Shown here: positions 1 through 9,485 of the stretch, in pieces
How the letters are laid out: every line of letters starts with the position of its first letter
How positions within the stretch are numbered: the first letter of the stretch is position 1
NCBI RefSeq assembly: GCF_033193315.1
Contig: NZ_CP136187.1
Location: 930,001-994,000 of the forward strand
Direction: 5' to 3'
DNA length: 64,000 nucleotides
Source of the DNA: Agathobaculum sp. NTUH-O15-33
GTDB taxonomy: Bacteria; Bacillota; Clostridia; Oscillospirales; Butyricicoccaceae
Program-made: the position numbers and the translations under genes
Notes under the pieces: generated by a model
What the model was told of the DNA's origin: nothing
The model's input: the letters and a program-made list of their open reading frames with translations, nothing else
The model's database searches: none

Positions 1-4
1 GCGT

Positions 5-1192
5 ATGTGCGAGCGGCAGGAGGAAAACTACCGCCACGTGCTGCACCGCTTCCGCCGCCCGAAGGACGCGCGCGAGGGCATCGTCATCTGCGGCGCGTAC
101 GGACGCGGCAACGCGGGCGACGACGCGATCCTCAAGGCCATCGTTCAGGAAATGCGCGAGCTCGACCCCGACCGGGCGATCTGCGTCATGTCGCGCAGGC
201 CGCGCGAAACGCGCCTTGTCTACCGGACAAGCTCGATCTATACGTTTCATGTGTTCAAGGTGCTGGCGCGCTTTCGGCGGGCCGCCCTGTATATCAACGG
301 CGGCGGCAGCCTGATGCAGGACGTCACCTCCAACCGTTCGCTGTGGTATTACCTTTATACGCTGCGCGCGGCGAAAAAGCACGGCTGCAAGGTGATGATG
401 TATGGCTGCGGCATCGGCCCGATCAACCGCCCGCACAACCGGCGCATGGCGGCCCGGACGATCGACGCGTATGTGGACCGCATCACGCTGCGCGATGAAA
501 ACTCGCGCAGGGAACTGGATACCATGGGCGTGACGCGGCCGAACATTTTGGTTTCGGCCGATCCGACCATCATCCTCGATCCCGCGCCGCGCGAGGTGGT
601 CAATATCGCGCTGGAGCAGTCCGGCATCGACCCGCAGGGCAAGTATATCGGCTTTGGCCTGCGTTCGTGGAAGGGGCTGGAGGCCGCGCTGCCCGAGATC
701 GCCGCCGCGGCGAACTACGCCTATGAGAAGCATGGGCTGACCCCTGTGTTCGTGCCCATTGAATTTCCGAGCGACCTGATCCCCGCCGACCGGGTGGGCG
801 CGCTGTTAAAGTGCCCGTTTTACGCCGTGCGGACCCGTTTGCCGATCGAAACGACCATCGGCATCCTCGCGCGGATGAAGGTGGTCGCGGGCATCCGCCT
901 GCACGCGCTGATGTTTTCGGCGGGGCAGGGCGTGCCGGTCGTCGGCATGAGCTACGACGTGAAGGTGGACGGCTTTTTAAAGTATATCGGCAGCCGCACC
1001 TGCCTGCAGCTTTCCTCGGTGCGGGCGGACGCGCTCTGCGCGCTGATTGACGAATGCGTATCCGGCGAGCTTTCTGGACAGGTGCGTTCCTCCGCCGCCC
1101 TGCTGCGCGAACGCGAGCAGGAAAATTCGCGCGGCGCGGCGCTGCTGCTCGGCATTGACCGGGACGGCGGGAAAAATGTGCAATCTGAATAA
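5..1192 (+). CDS. csaB: Polysaccharide pyruvyl transferase, CsaB type
   Basis: Probable ketal-pyruvyl transferase that adds pyruvate from PEP to a wall polysaccharide; in SLH-bearing bacteria CsaB makes the pyruvylated polymer that SLH domains bind. Visible are the N-terminal glycine-rich motif GNAGDD (residues 35-40), NGGGSLMQD (about 98-106), and GIRLHALMFS near residue 300, all typical of the family. The length of 395 residues is normal. The frame is still open at the window edge, so the true start could lie a little upstream; the ATG at 5 fits the family length. The glycosyltransferase gene begins 17 bp downstream, suggesting one operon. Two SLH proteins later in the window give it plausible clients (inference). 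Confidence 0.85.
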   Translation: MCERQEENYRHVLHRFRRPKDAREGIVICGAYGRGNAGDDAILKAIVQEMRELDPDRAICVMSRRPRETRLVYRTSSIYTFHVFKVLARFRRAALYINGGGSLMQDVTSNRSLWYYLYTLRAAKKHGCKVMMYGCGIGPINRPHNRRMAARTIDAYVDRITLRDENSRRELDTMGVTRPNILVSADPTIILDPAPREVVNIALEQSGIDPQGKYIGFGLRSWKGLEAALPEIAAAANYAYEKHGLTPVFVPIEFPSDLIPADRVGALLKCPFYAVRTRLPIETTIGILARMKVVAGIRLHALMFSAGQGVPVVGMSYDVKVDGFLKYIGSRTCLQLSSVRADALCALIDECVSGELSGQVRSSAALLREREQENSRGAALLLGIDRDGGKNVQSE

Positions 1193-1209
1193 AAGGATGT
1201 TGTAGCTCC

Positions 1210-2382
1210 ATGAAAAACCATATCGTCTGTCTGTCCACCACCAATTATCACCCGCTGCCGACGCGCAAGCAGAACGTGATGAACCGCTTGCGGAACAGCG
1301 AAATCCTGTATTTCGATCCGCCGGTGTCGGTCATCGCGCCCCTGAAGGATAAAAAGTGCCGCGAGCGCTTGTCCAAGCACAAGCAGGCGGGCGAAAAGGT
1401 ACAGGAGAATATCACGGTATACGCGCTGCCGCCCGTTTTGCCGTTTTTCAATAAGTTCCGTTGGGTAAACCGGCTCAATCAGAAGCGGCAGGCCAAGTTC
1501 GTGCGGGAAAAGATGCGCGCGCACGGCTTTGGCGGGGAAACGGTTTTGTGGTGCTACTCGCCCTCCTCGTGCGATATCGTGCCGCATGTGCCGCACAGCC
1601 GTCTGGTGTATGACTGCGTCGACCGGCACTCGGCCTATCAGGGCCATATCACGCCCGCCGTGGTCGACCGGATGGAGCGCGATCTGGCTTCGCCCGCCGA
1701 TCAGGTGTTCGCCACCGCCGTCGGCCTGACGGAAACGCTGGAAAAGATCAATCCGACCACGAAAACAATCCCGAACGGCGCGGCGTACGAGATATTTTCC
1801 CGCGTGCAGACCGAAAAGGACGACCTGCCCTGCCCGGAGGAAATGAAAAAGCTGGCGCATCCGGTATACGGCTTTGTCGGCATGTTACAGGAGTGCATCG
1901 ATTACGCGCTGATTGAAACGCTGGCGAAGCAAAGGCCGGATGCGACGATCTTTATGATCGGCCGCACGCTGCCGGGCGTCGATCTGTCGCATTTGCAGCA
2001 GTATCCGAACATCGTGTTCCACGGCTTGGTGCCGCAGCCCGAGCTGCCAAAGTATCTGGCGCAAATGGACGTTTGCCTGAACGTGTTCCGCGCGGGCGCG
2101 CTTTCCAAGGACGTGTCGCCGCTCAAATTTTACGAGTATCTCGCCACCGGCAAGCCGGTCGTTTCCACGAGGGAGCCATTGCAGGTGGAGGACTTCGCGG
2201 ACGTCGTCTATATCGCGGACGGCGAAGCGGATTTCGTTAGCCTCTGCGAGAAAGCGGCGGCGGAGCGCGACCCGGAAAAGACCGCAAAACGCCTTGCTTA
2301 CGGCAAGGCCTGCTCCTGGACTGAGCGCGTGCGCCAAATTGAAGAAACACTGTATGCAAAGGGCGTTCTGCACGAAAGCTGA
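1210..2382 (+). CDS. Glycosyltransferase, GT4/GT1-like (TuaH-like)
   Basis: Likely sugar-nucleotide-dependent glycosyltransferase of GT-B fold acting on a cell-wall or surface polysaccharide. The C-terminal half carries the nucleotide-sugar site motif around SPLKFYEYLATGKPVVST (about residues 303-320), with the family Glu within FYEYLATG. The N-terminal half (NYHPLPTRKQ near residue 12, YDCVDRHSAY near 135) resembles teichuronic-acid type glycosyltransferases such as TuaH; the exact donor and acceptor cannot be read. It follows csaB closely on the same strand, so a role in the same polymer is inferred. No terminator is obvious between it and the purine leader. Confidence 0.75.
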   Translation: MKNHIVCLSTTNYHPLPTRKQNVMNRLRNSEILYFDPPVSVIAPLKDKKCRERLSKHKQAGEKVQENITVYALPPVLPFFNKFRWVNRLNQKRQAKFVREKMRAHGFGGETVLWCYSPSSCDIVPHVPHSRLVYDCVDRHSAYQGHITPAVVDRMERDLASPADQVFATAVGLTETLEKINPTTKTIPNGAAYEIFSRVQTEKDDLPCPEEMKKLAHPVYGFVGMLQECIDYALIETLAKQRPDATIFMIGRTLPGVDLSHLQQYPNIVFHGLVPQPELPKYLAQMDVCLNVFRAGALSKDVSPLKFYEYLATGKPVVSTREPLQVEDFADVVYIADGEADFVSLCEKAAAERDPEKTAKRLAYGKACSWTERVRQIEETLYAKGVLHES

Positions 2383-2441
2383 CGCGCCCGGAACGTTTCT
2401 TTGGTCATTTGCACGAAACGCGAAAAAACCGCGTAAAATGC

Positions 2442-2470
2442 TTGCAATAAACGCTTTTTTTCGATAAAAT
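2442..2470 (+). promoter_or_regulatory. Promoter of the purine operon
   Basis: TTGCAA (2442-2447), 17-bp spacer, TAAAAT (2465-2470). Transcription would start near 2477, giving a leader of about 215 nt before purE. I could not match the leader to a guanine, PRPP or ZTP riboswitch by eye. Confidence 0.65.
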
Positions 2471-2521
2471 ATTAACGTATTGTCACCGATGGTTTGAAAG
2501 AGAACGAAAGAGGTGTTGGGC

Positions 2522-2644
2522 ATGACCGGCTGCGTGTTTTTGGAGAAGGCATCCCAGTCTATCCATATGCAGTTTTGGGGCTGTTTCGCCGGGCATTGCT
2601 GCATGCTTTCGGGCATCGGTGCAGCTCATTTAAGCGCACGCTAG
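2522..2644 (+). CDS. Small ORF in the purine-operon leader (40 aa)
   Basis: A 40-codon ATG-to-TAG ORF preceded by AAAGAGGTG (2507-2515), a near-perfect Shine-Dalgarno sequence 6 nt before the ATG, so translation is likely. The peptide has four Cys (4, 21, 26, 27) and three His and matches no family I know. Its stop codon overlaps the first bases of a perfect 24-nt palindrome. Position, strong RBS and the stop/hairpin overlap suggest a leader peptide that couples translation to purE expression, but a small functional protein is equally possible. Confidence 0.5.
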   Translation: MTGCVFLEKASQSIHMQFWGCFAGHCCMLSGIGAAHLSAR

Positions 2645-2677
2645 GACACGGGTATACCCGTGTCCTCATTTATTTTT
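2643..2677 (+). promoter_or_regulatory. Leader hairpin (attenuator-like) before purE
   Basis: A perfect 24-nt palindrome (2643-2666, arms AGGACACGGGTA and complement) followed by a T-rich but interrupted tract (2667-2677). It is weaker than a classical terminator because the T-run is broken. Its 3' arm (GTCCTC) could also pair with the purE ribosome binding site GAGGAGG (2679-2685), so it may act on translation as well. Confidence 0.5.
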
Positions 2678-2692
2678 GAGGAGGAAGCGTAA

Positions 2693-3181
2693 ATGAAAAA
2701 AGTTCTCGTCGTCATGGGGTCGGACAGCGATCTCAAGGTCATGGAAAAGTGCATCGATCGCCTGAAATCGTTCGGTATCCCGGCGGAGGTTCGCATTTGC
2801 TCGGCCCACCGTACGCCCGCCGTGGCGGAGGATCTGGCGAAAAACGCGGTGCAGAACGGCTTTGGCGCGATCATTGCCGCCGCGGGCAAGGCCGCGCATC
2901 TGGGCGGCGTGCTGGCCGCTTACACCACGCTGCCGGTCATCGGCGTGCCGATGGGCACCTCGGTCATGGGCGGCATGGACAGCCTGCTTTCCATCGTACA
3001 GATGCCCAAGGGCATTCCGGTCGCTTCTGTCGCGATCGACGGGGCGGATAACGCCGCGATCCTCGCCGCGCAGATGCTCGCCATTTCGGACGAAGCGCTC
3101 GCGGAAAAGCTCGTTTCCTTTAAGGCCGATATGGCGAAGGAAGTCATGGCCAAGGACGAAGCGGTAAAGGCGCAGTATTAA
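2693..3181 (+). CDS. purE: 5-(carboxyamino)imidazole ribonucleotide mutase PurE
   Basis: Cytosolic enzyme of de novo purine synthesis forming CAIR. Motifs: GSDSD (residues 9-13), SAHRTP (37-42) and AAGKAAHLGG (63-72), the catalytic His being in the last two. The 162-residue length is normal. The third motif has the Clostridia-type AAGKAAHLGG instead of AAGGAAHLPG. A purK gene, which makes the N5-CAIR substrate of class I PurE, is not in the window; it may be elsewhere or the enzyme may work directly on AIR and CO2. The RBS GAGGAGG lies 7 nt upstream. First gene of the purine operon. Confidence 0.95.
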   Translation: MKKVLVVMGSDSDLKVMEKCIDRLKSFGIPAEVRICSAHRTPAVAEDLAKNAVQNGFGAIIAAAGKAAHLGGVLAAYTTLPVIGVPMGTSVMGGMDSLLSIVQMPKGIPVASVAIDGADNAAILAAQMLAISDEALAEKLVSFKADMAKEVMAKDEAVKAQY

Positions 3182-3245
3182 ACCGCGTATCCCGTTATTT
3201 TGCGTATGTATCAAAAATAAAGAAACATAAATGGAGGAACCCACC

Positions 3246-3956
<711 letters not shown>

Positions 3957-3964
3957 AGGAATCC

Positions 3965-5428
3965 ATGAAATATCGCATAAGCAAAAAACAGCATACCCTA
4001 CCCCTTGATAAGGTGCATGAAGAGTGCGGCGTGTTCGGCATCGCCGCACCGGACGGACAGGAGATCTCGGCGGCGCATGAAGCGTATGTCGCCCTGTTCG
4101 CCCTGCAGCACCGCGGTCAGGAGGCCGCCGGCATCGCGGTGAACAAAAACGGCGTCATCCGCTGCCATAAGGACGTCGGCCTCGTCAGCAAGGTGTTCAG
4201 CCAGCAAACGCTGGATTCCATGCCGGGCCAAATGGCGATCGGCCATGTGCGTTACTCGACGACGGGGGACACCCGCCGCGAGAACGCGCAGCCGATCTCC
4301 ATCACCCATGTCAAGGGCAACCTTGCCGTTGCGCACAACGGCAATCTGGTGAACGCCGGTCAGCTCCGGCGGGAGATCGAGCTGAACGGCGGCATTTTCC
4401 GTTCGTCGAGCGATACTGAGGTGCTGGTGTACACGATTGTGCGCGAGCGCCTGAAATGCGGCTCGATCGAAGAAGCCGTGCAGCGCACGATGAGCGTGAT
4501 CGAGGGGGCTTACTGTCTGGTCGTCATGTCCCCGCGCAAGCTGATTGCCGCGCGGGACCCGCGCGGCTTCCGGCCCCTTTGCATCGGCATGTTGGAGGGA
4601 AGCTATGTCTTTGCCTCCGAGACCTGCGCGCTCGACGCGCTCGGCGCGGCGTTTATCCGCGACGTGGCGCCGGGCGAGATCTGCGTGGTCGAAAACGGCG
4701 TGCTGCGTTCGCTTTACAGCGAAAAGCAGTGTCCCACCTCGGCCTGTGTGTTTGAGTATATCTATTTTGCGCGCCCTGATTCCGTGATCGACGGCGCGTC
4801 CGTCGAACTGGCCCGGCAGGAAGCCGGCAAATATCTTTCGATCGAGCACCCGGTCGGCGCGGACGTCGTGATCGGCGTGCCGGATTCGGGTATTCCGGCG
4901 GCGATCGGCTACGCCAAGTATTCGGGCATCCCGTACGGCGTCGGCCTGATCAAAAACCGCTATATCGCGCGCACCTTCATCCAGCCCGGGCAGGACAAAC
5001 GCGAGCGCTCCGTGCGTCTCAAGCTGAACGCCCTGCGCACCGCGGTGGAAGGCAAGCGCGTCATCATGGTGGACGATTCGATCGTCCGCGGCACGACCTG
5101 CGCGCGGCTGGTAAAGCTGCTGCGCGACGCGGGCGCGGCCGAGGTGCACATGCGTATCTCCGCGCCGCCGTTCCGCCACCCCTGCTTTTTCGGCACGGAT
5201 ATCCCGGAGCGCAGCCAGCTTTTGGCGCACGGCCGCACGGTGGAGGAAATGCGCGAGATCATCGGCGTGGACAGCCTCGGCTTTCTGTCGATCGAGGCGG
5301 CGCGCAAGATCGCGGTCGGCTGCAAGCTCGGCTTTTGCGACGCTTGCTTTTCGGGCGAATACCCGATGGCGGTGCCGGAGCAGGCCGAAAAGAATATGTT
5401 TGAAAGCGAACTGCCGGATCCCAAGTGA
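3965..5428 (+). CDS. purF: Amidophosphoribosyltransferase PurF (Fe-S type)
   Basis: First committed enzyme of purine synthesis, PRPP plus glutamine to phosphoribosylamine. The propeptide ends before Cys21 in EECGVFGI, the Ntn-hydrolase nucleophile exposed after processing. The glutaminase motif HVRYST lies near residue 95 and the PRPP loop VIMVDDSIVRGTT near 367-379. Cysteines near residues 260, 406, 458 and 461 (last pair in GFCDAC) match the four [4Fe-4S] ligands of the Bacillus-type enzyme, so it is expected to be oxygen-sensitive. 487 residues. AAAGGA just before the ATG overlaps the purC end, so the two are tightly linked. Confidence 0.95.
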   Translation: MKYRISKKQHTLPLDKVHEECGVFGIAAPDGQEISAAHEAYVALFALQHRGQEAAGIAVNKNGVIRCHKDVGLVSKVFSQQTLDSMPGQMAIGHVRYSTTGDTRRENAQPISITHVKGNLAVAHNGNLVNAGQLRREIELNGGIFRSSSDTEVLVYTIVRERLKCGSIEEAVQRTMSVIEGAYCLVVMSPRKLIAARDPRGFRPLCIGMLEGSYVFASETCALDALGAAFIRDVAPGEICVVENGVLRSLYSEKQCPTSACVFEYIYFARPDSVIDGASVELARQEAGKYLSIEHPVGADVVIGVPDSGIPAAIGYAKYSGIPYGVGLIKNRYIARTFIQPGQDKRERSVRLKLNALRTAVEGKRVIMVDDSIVRGTTCARLVKLLRDAGAAEVHMRISAPPFRHPCFFGTDIPERSQLLAHGRTVEEMREIIGVDSLGFLSIEAARKIAVGCKLGFCDACFSGEYPMAVPEQAEKNMFESELPDPK

Positions 5429-5464
5429 CCGGCAAACTGACAATATAAAATGTAAGGAGAGCTT

Positions 5465-6886
5465 ATGGGAGGATTCTTCGGCGCGATCTCGAAGCGGGAT
5501 TGCGTGCTGGATATTTTCTTCGGTGTGGATTACCATTCCCATCTGGGCACACGCCGCGGCGGCATGCTCGTATACGGGGAGGAAAACGGCTTTCAGCGCC
5601 AGATCCACAACATTGAAAACACCCCGTTCCGCACCAAGTTTGAAAAGGATATACAGGAATTTGCCGGGTGCAGCGGCATTGGCTGCATCAGCGATACCGA
5701 TCCGCAGCCGCTTCTGGTGCGTTCGCATCTGGGGCTGTACGCGCTGACCACGGTCGGCATTGTCAACAACGCGGAGGATCTGGTGACCCGCTATTTTTCC
5801 GACCATGGCCATCAGTTCATGGCCATGGGCTCGGGCAAGGTCAACCAGACCGAGCTTGTCGCGGCGCTGATCAACCAAAAGGATGATCTGGTATCCGGCA
5901 TCCGGCACGCGCAGGAGATGATCGACGGGTCGATGACCCTGCTGGTGCTGACGAAGGACTGCATCCTCGCCGCGCGCGACCGTTTGGGCCGCCTGCCGGT
6001 GCTGATCGGCAAGAGCGAGGACGGCCACTGCGTTTCGTTCGAGTCCTTTGCCTACCATAAGCTTGGCTATGAGGACGCGTACGAGCTTGGCCCGCGCGAG
6101 ATCGTCAAGGTCACGGCGGACGGATTTGAAACGCTGTCCGCCGCGGGCAAGGAAATGAAAATTTGCGCCTTCCTTTGGACGTATTACGGCTACCCGAACT
6201 CGAATTACGAGGGCGTCAACGTCGAGCTGATGCGTTACCGCAACGGCCAGATCATGGCGCGTTACGACAGGGAGCACGGCTTCGACGCCGGGCTGGATTA
6301 TGTGGCGGGCGTGCCCGATTCGGGCGTGCCGCACGCGATCGGCTACGCCAACGCGGGCACCGCGCCCTTCGCGCGCCCGTTCATCAAATACACGCCCACT
6401 TGGCCGCGCTCATTCATGCCGTCCAACCAGAAGATCCGCAATCAGGTCGCCAAGATGAAGCAGATCCCCGTGCCAGAGCTGATCGAGGGCAAAAAGCTGC
6501 TCTTCGTGGATGATTCTATCGTGCGCGGCACCCAGCTGCGCGAGACGATCGATTTTCTGTATGCGTCGGGCGCGAAGGAAGTGCACATGCGCTCGGCCTG
6601 CCCGCCGATCATGTATGCCTGCAAGTTTCTGAACTTCTCGTCGAGCAACTCGGATATGGAGCTGCTCGCGCGGCGCACCGTGCAGGAGATCGAGGGCGAC
6701 GAAGGCCAGAAGCATCTCGAAGAGTACGCCGATGCGGATACCGAGCGCGGCCAGTGCATGCTGAAAACGATCTGCGACAAGTTCGGCTTCCACTCGCTGG
6801 GCTATCAGTCGCTCGACGGCCTGCTCGAAGCGATCGGCATCGACCGTGACAAGGTATGTACATACTGCTGGAACGGTAAGGGATAA
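5465..6886 (+). CDS. PurF paralogue lacking the glutaminase nucleophile
   Basis: A second amidophosphoribosyltransferase-like protein of 473 residues. The chain begins MGGFFGA, so the Cys that follows the propeptide in PurF is replaced by Gly and no propeptide exists. The phosphoribosyltransferase half keeps the PRPP loop LLFVDDSIVRGTQ (about 345-357). Cysteines in KICAFLWTYY, CPPIMYACKF and C-terminal CTYC correspond to the Fe-S ligands. It therefore probably binds PRPP and a cluster but cannot hydrolyse glutamine by the usual route; ammonia-dependent activity, a partner role for PurF or a different amine are options. Such paralogues are also known in other Clostridia and Bacteroidetes. RBS AAGGAGAG precedes the ATG. 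Confidence 0.85.
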   Translation: MGGFFGAISKRDCVLDIFFGVDYHSHLGTRRGGMLVYGEENGFQRQIHNIENTPFRTKFEKDIQEFAGCSGIGCISDTDPQPLLVRSHLGLYALTTVGIVNNAEDLVTRYFSDHGHQFMAMGSGKVNQTELVAALINQKDDLVSGIRHAQEMIDGSMTLLVLTKDCILAARDRLGRLPVLIGKSEDGHCVSFESFAYHKLGYEDAYELGPREIVKVTADGFETLSAAGKEMKICAFLWTYYGYPNSNYEGVNVELMRYRNGQIMARYDREHGFDAGLDYVAGVPDSGVPHAIGYANAGTAPFARPFIKYTPTWPRSFMPSNQKIRNQVAKMKQIPVPELIEGKKLLFVDDSIVRGTQLRETIDFLYASGAKEVHMRSACPPIMYACKFLNFSSSNSDMELLARRTVQEIEGDEGQKHLEEYADADTERGQCMLKTICDKFGFHSLGYQSLDGLLEAIGIDRDKVCTYCWNGKG

Positions 6887-6944
6887 ACGCCGGCTGGCGT
6901 TCCGAATCCCCATCATCCTGTATTTATGAAAGTGAGAGAATAAC

Positions 6945-7985
6945 ATGAATAATGAAAGCCGTTCTGAAAGCTACAAGGCGGCGGGCGTAGACGTCGTCGC
7001 CGGCTATGAAGCCGTCAAGCTGATGAAACCGATGGTGGAAAGCACCTTCACAAAGGGCGTTTTAGGAACGCTCGGCGGCTTCGGCGGTATGTTCCAGCCC
7101 GATTTTAAGGGCATGGCCGAGCCGATTTTGGTTTCCGGCACCGATGGCGTCGGCACCAAGCTCAAGCTGGCCTTTTTAATGGATAAGCACGATACGGTCG
7201 GTATCGACTGTGTCGCGATGTGCGTAAACGATATTGCGTGCTGCGGCGCGCAGCCGCTCTTCTTCCTAGACTACATCGCGGTCGGCAAAAACCACCCGGA
7301 CAAGATCGCGGCCATGGTTTCCGGCATCGCGGAGGGCTGCCGTCAGGCGGGCTGCGCGCTGATCGGCGGCGAGACCGCCGAAATGCCCGGCTTCTATCCG
7401 GAGGACGAGTACGATATGGCGGGCTTCTCGGTCGGCATGGTCGACCGGCAGAAGATGATCGACGGCTCGGCCCTCAAGGCGGGCGACGCGCTGATCGGCG
7501 TGGCGTCCTCGGGCGTGCACTCCAACGGGTATTCGCTCGTGCGCAAAACGCTCGGCATCAATGAAAAGGCGGTTCGCCGTTATATTGACGAGTTCGGAAA
7601 GACCCTTGGCGAGGAGCTGCTCACGCCCACCAAGATCTACGTGAAAACGATTCATTCGCTGATGGGCACGGTGGATGTCAAGGCCATCAGCCATATCACC
7701 GGCGGCGGCTTTTACGAGAATATCCCGCGCATGCTGTCCGACGGCCTGTGCGCCAAGATCGAAAAAGCGGCCATGCCCGTGCCGCCCGTGTTCGAGCTGA
7801 TCCAAAAGACCGGAAAGATCCCGGAGCGCGATATGTACAATACCTTCAACATGGGCGCGGGCCTTGTGCTGGCCGTCGCGCCGGAGGACGCCGACCGCGC
7901 GGTAGCCGCCATTTCGGCGGCCGGGGAAAAGGCGTACATCATTGGCGAGTGCGTCGCCGGGGACAAGGGCGTAGAGCTCGCTTAA
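6945..7985 (+). CDS. purM: Phosphoribosylformylglycinamidine cyclo-ligase PurM
   Basis: AIR synthetase, ATP-dependent ring closure of FGAM. Family motifs are clear: [11 protein letters not shown] (about residues 65-75), [18 protein letters not shown] (about 92-109) and [11 protein letters not shown] (about 140-150). The 346-residue length is normal. The RBS before ATG 6945 is modest (AAAGTGAGAG). 58 bp after the purF paralogue; a palindromic repeat separates it from purN. Confidence 0.95.
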   Translation: MNNESRSESYKAAGVDVVAGYEAVKLMKPMVESTFTKGVLGTLGGFGGMFQPDFKGMAEPILVSGTDGVGTKLKLAFLMDKHDTVGIDCVAMCVNDIACCGAQPLFFLDYIAVGKNHPDKIAAMVSGIAEGCRQAGCALIGGETAEMPGFYPEDEYDMAGFSVGMVDRQKMIDGSALKAGDALIGVASSGVHSNGYSLVRKTLGINEKAVRRYIDEFGKTLGEELLTPTKIYVKTIHSLMGTVDVKAISHITGGGFYENIPRMLSDGLCAKIEKAAMPVPPVFELIQKTGKIPERDMYNTFNMGAGLVLAVAPEDADRAVAAISAAGEKAYIIGECVAGDKGVELA

Positions 7986-8024
7986 AACAATTTAGAAAAA
8001 AAGGAGCCATCCCAAGCGGGAGTT

Positions 8025-8079
8025 GGACAAGGGGACGGTTCTTCCTGTCGGAAAGGACAGAAGAACCGTCCCCTTGTTC
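8025..8079. repeat. REP-like palindrome, family A
   Basis: Long hairpin in the purM-purN gap: ACAAGGGGACGGTTCTT (8027-8043) pairs with AAGAACCGTCCCCTTGT (8061-8077); the stem continues inward as CTGTC/GACAG with one bulge. The core GGGGACGGT recurs at 14.56 and 46.97 kb, so it is a dispersed element; in the mRNA it could act as a processing or stability hairpin. Confidence 0.8.
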
Positions 8080-8108
8080 AGCGGCGCTCCGGTAAGGATA
8101 AAAGATCT

Positions 8109-8729
8109 ATGATAAACATCGCAGTGCTCGTCTCCGGCGGCGGGACGAATCTTCAGGCGCTTCTGGACGCCGAAGCGCGGGGCGGGATCGAAAACGGGCG
8201 TATCACGCTCGTCGTTTCCTCGAACCCGAAGGCGTATGCGCTGGAGCGCGCTGAAAAAGCGGGCGTATCCACCGCCGTGCTGCGCCGCCGCGATTTTGCT
8301 TCGGCCGAGGACTATGGCGAGGCGCTGGACCGGCTGCTGCAAGAGCGGCGGATCGGCCTGATCGTGCTGGCGGGCTTTATGACCGTGCTGTCGCCTTCGT
8401 TTTGCCGGCAGTATGAAAACCGTATTTTGAATGTCCATCCGTCGCTCATCCCCTCGTTTTGCGGGGAAGGGTTTTACGGCCTGCGCGTGCACGAAGCCGC
8501 GCTCGCCAAAGGGGTGAAGGTGACCGGCGCTACCGTTCATTTCGTATCCGAAGTGGTGGATGGCGGCGCGATCGTATCCCAAAAAGCCGTTGAAGTGGAG
8601 CCGGGCGATACGCCGGAAACGTTGCAGCGGCGCGTGATGGAGCAGGCGGAATGGGTGCTGCTGCCGCAGGCGGTCTCCGATTTCTGCGCCGGGCGCCTTG
8701 GCGTAACAGACAGAGCCAAAAACGTGTAA
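8109..8729 (+). CDS. purN: Phosphoribosylglycinamide formyltransferase PurN
   Basis: GAR transformylase using 10-formyl-tetrahydrofolate. It starts with the Rossmann-type VLVSGGGTNLQ (residues 6-16) and carries the catalytic Asn-His of LNVHPSLIPSF (about 106-116) and the Asp in HFVSEVVDGG (about 140-149). 206 residues, normal for the family. Part of the operon; the REP-like hairpin upstream leaves about 30 nt for the ribosome binding region (GGTAAGGATAAAAG). Confidence 0.95.
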   Translation: MINIAVLVSGGGTNLQALLDAEARGGIENGRITLVVSSNPKAYALERAEKAGVSTAVLRRRDFASAEDYGEALDRLLQERRIGLIVLAGFMTVLSPSFCRQYENRILNVHPSLIPSFCGEGFYGLRVHEAALAKGVKVTGATVHFVSEVVDGGAIVSQKAVEVEPGDTPETLQRRVMEQAEWVLLPQAVSDFCAGRLGVTDRAKNV

Positions 8730-8742
8730 GGAGTGTTTTTCC

Positions 8743-9456
8743 ATGAGCAAGAATGTGTTCAATATCAGCACCGAGCTGATCTCTAACGCTTATCCGGGCC
8801 GCGGCATCGTGCTTGGCCGCACGCCGGATAATAAGAAGGACGTAATCGCTTATTTCATCATGGGCCGTTCGGAGAACAGCCGCAACCGTGTCTTTGTCGA
8901 GACCGAGGACGGCATCCGCACCGAAGCGTTCGATCCCTCCAAGATGACCGATCCTTCGCTCATCATCTACCATCCGGTCCGCGTGTGCGGCGGCAAGACC
9001 GTCGTCACCAACGGCGACCAGACCGACACCATCTGCGAGTACCTGCGCGCGGGCAAGAGCTACATCGACGCGCTGCGCACCCGCCAGTTCGAGCCCGATC
9101 CGCCGAACTACACCTCGCGTATTTCGGGCGTGGTCAACGAGGATGGCTCGTACAGCCTTTCGATTCTGAAAAACTTTACGTCCGACCGTACCTCGAACAA
9201 GCGCTTTTTCTATGAGTATGACAAGCCGGTGCCCGGGCTGGGCCATTTTATCCACACCTACCTGTGCGACGGCGACCCGCTGCCGCCCTTCCGCGGCGAG
9301 CCCAAGTGCATCCGCATCGAGTGGCCGATCGGGGAAATGGCCGACCTGATGTGGGATTCCATGGACGCGCAAAACAAGGTGGCCCTTTTCGTCCGCTACA
9401 TCGACCTAGAAACCGGCACGTATGAAACCGTTATAAAGAACAAAAACGCGAAATAA
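8743..9456 (+). CDS. IMP cyclohydrolase, PurO-like family
   Basis: Predicted to close FAICAR to IMP, the last step of purine synthesis. It resembles the IMP_cyclohydrolase/PurO family (PF07826 type) rather than the N-terminal domain of bifunctional PurH; N-terminal ISNAYPGRGIVLGRT and the HPVR and TNGDQTDT segments fit. 237 residues. Its partner, an AICAR transformylase without a cyclohydrolase domain, lies downstream past the four-helix-bundle cassette, so the two steps are carried by separate polypeptides here. RBS AAGGAG 7 nt upstream of the ATG. Confidence 0.85.
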   Translation: MSKNVFNISTELISNAYPGRGIVLGRTPDNKKDVIAYFIMGRSENSRNRVFVETEDGIRTEAFDPSKMTDPSLIIYHPVRVCGGKTVVTNGDQTDTICEYLRAGKSYIDALRTRQFEPDPPNYTSRISGVVNEDGSYSLSILKNFTSDRTSNKRFFYEYDKPVPGLGHFIHTYLCDGDPLPPFRGEPKCIRIEWPIGEMADLMWDSMDAQNKVALFVRYIDLETGTYETVIKNKNAK

Positions 9457-9458
9457 GG

Positions 9459-9485
9459 TAGGAATTAGGAGGTAGGAGGTAGGAG
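9459..9485 (+). repeat. Left inverted repeat of the cassette (TAGGARN x4)
   Basis: Four tandem heptamers reading TAGGAAT, TAGGAGG, TAGGAGG, TAGGAG. The two AGGAGG hexamers (9467-9472 and 9474-9479) double as the ribosome binding site for the TTG start at 9486. Confidence 0.8.

Noticed and set aside
2477..2692. Guanine, PRPP or ZTP riboswitch in the purine leader
   Set aside because: None of the conserved core segments known to me is visible; the leader instead contains a translated-looking ORF and a hairpin.
3231..3245. Earlier ATG start for purC
   Set aside because: This ATG overlaps the GGAGG that clearly serves ATG 3246.
3998..6334. 778-codon open frame on the minus strand opposite the two purF genes
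   Set aside because: Antisense shadow of GC-rich coding DNA; His/Arg/Ala-rich, no RBS, no family; both purF genes are certain.
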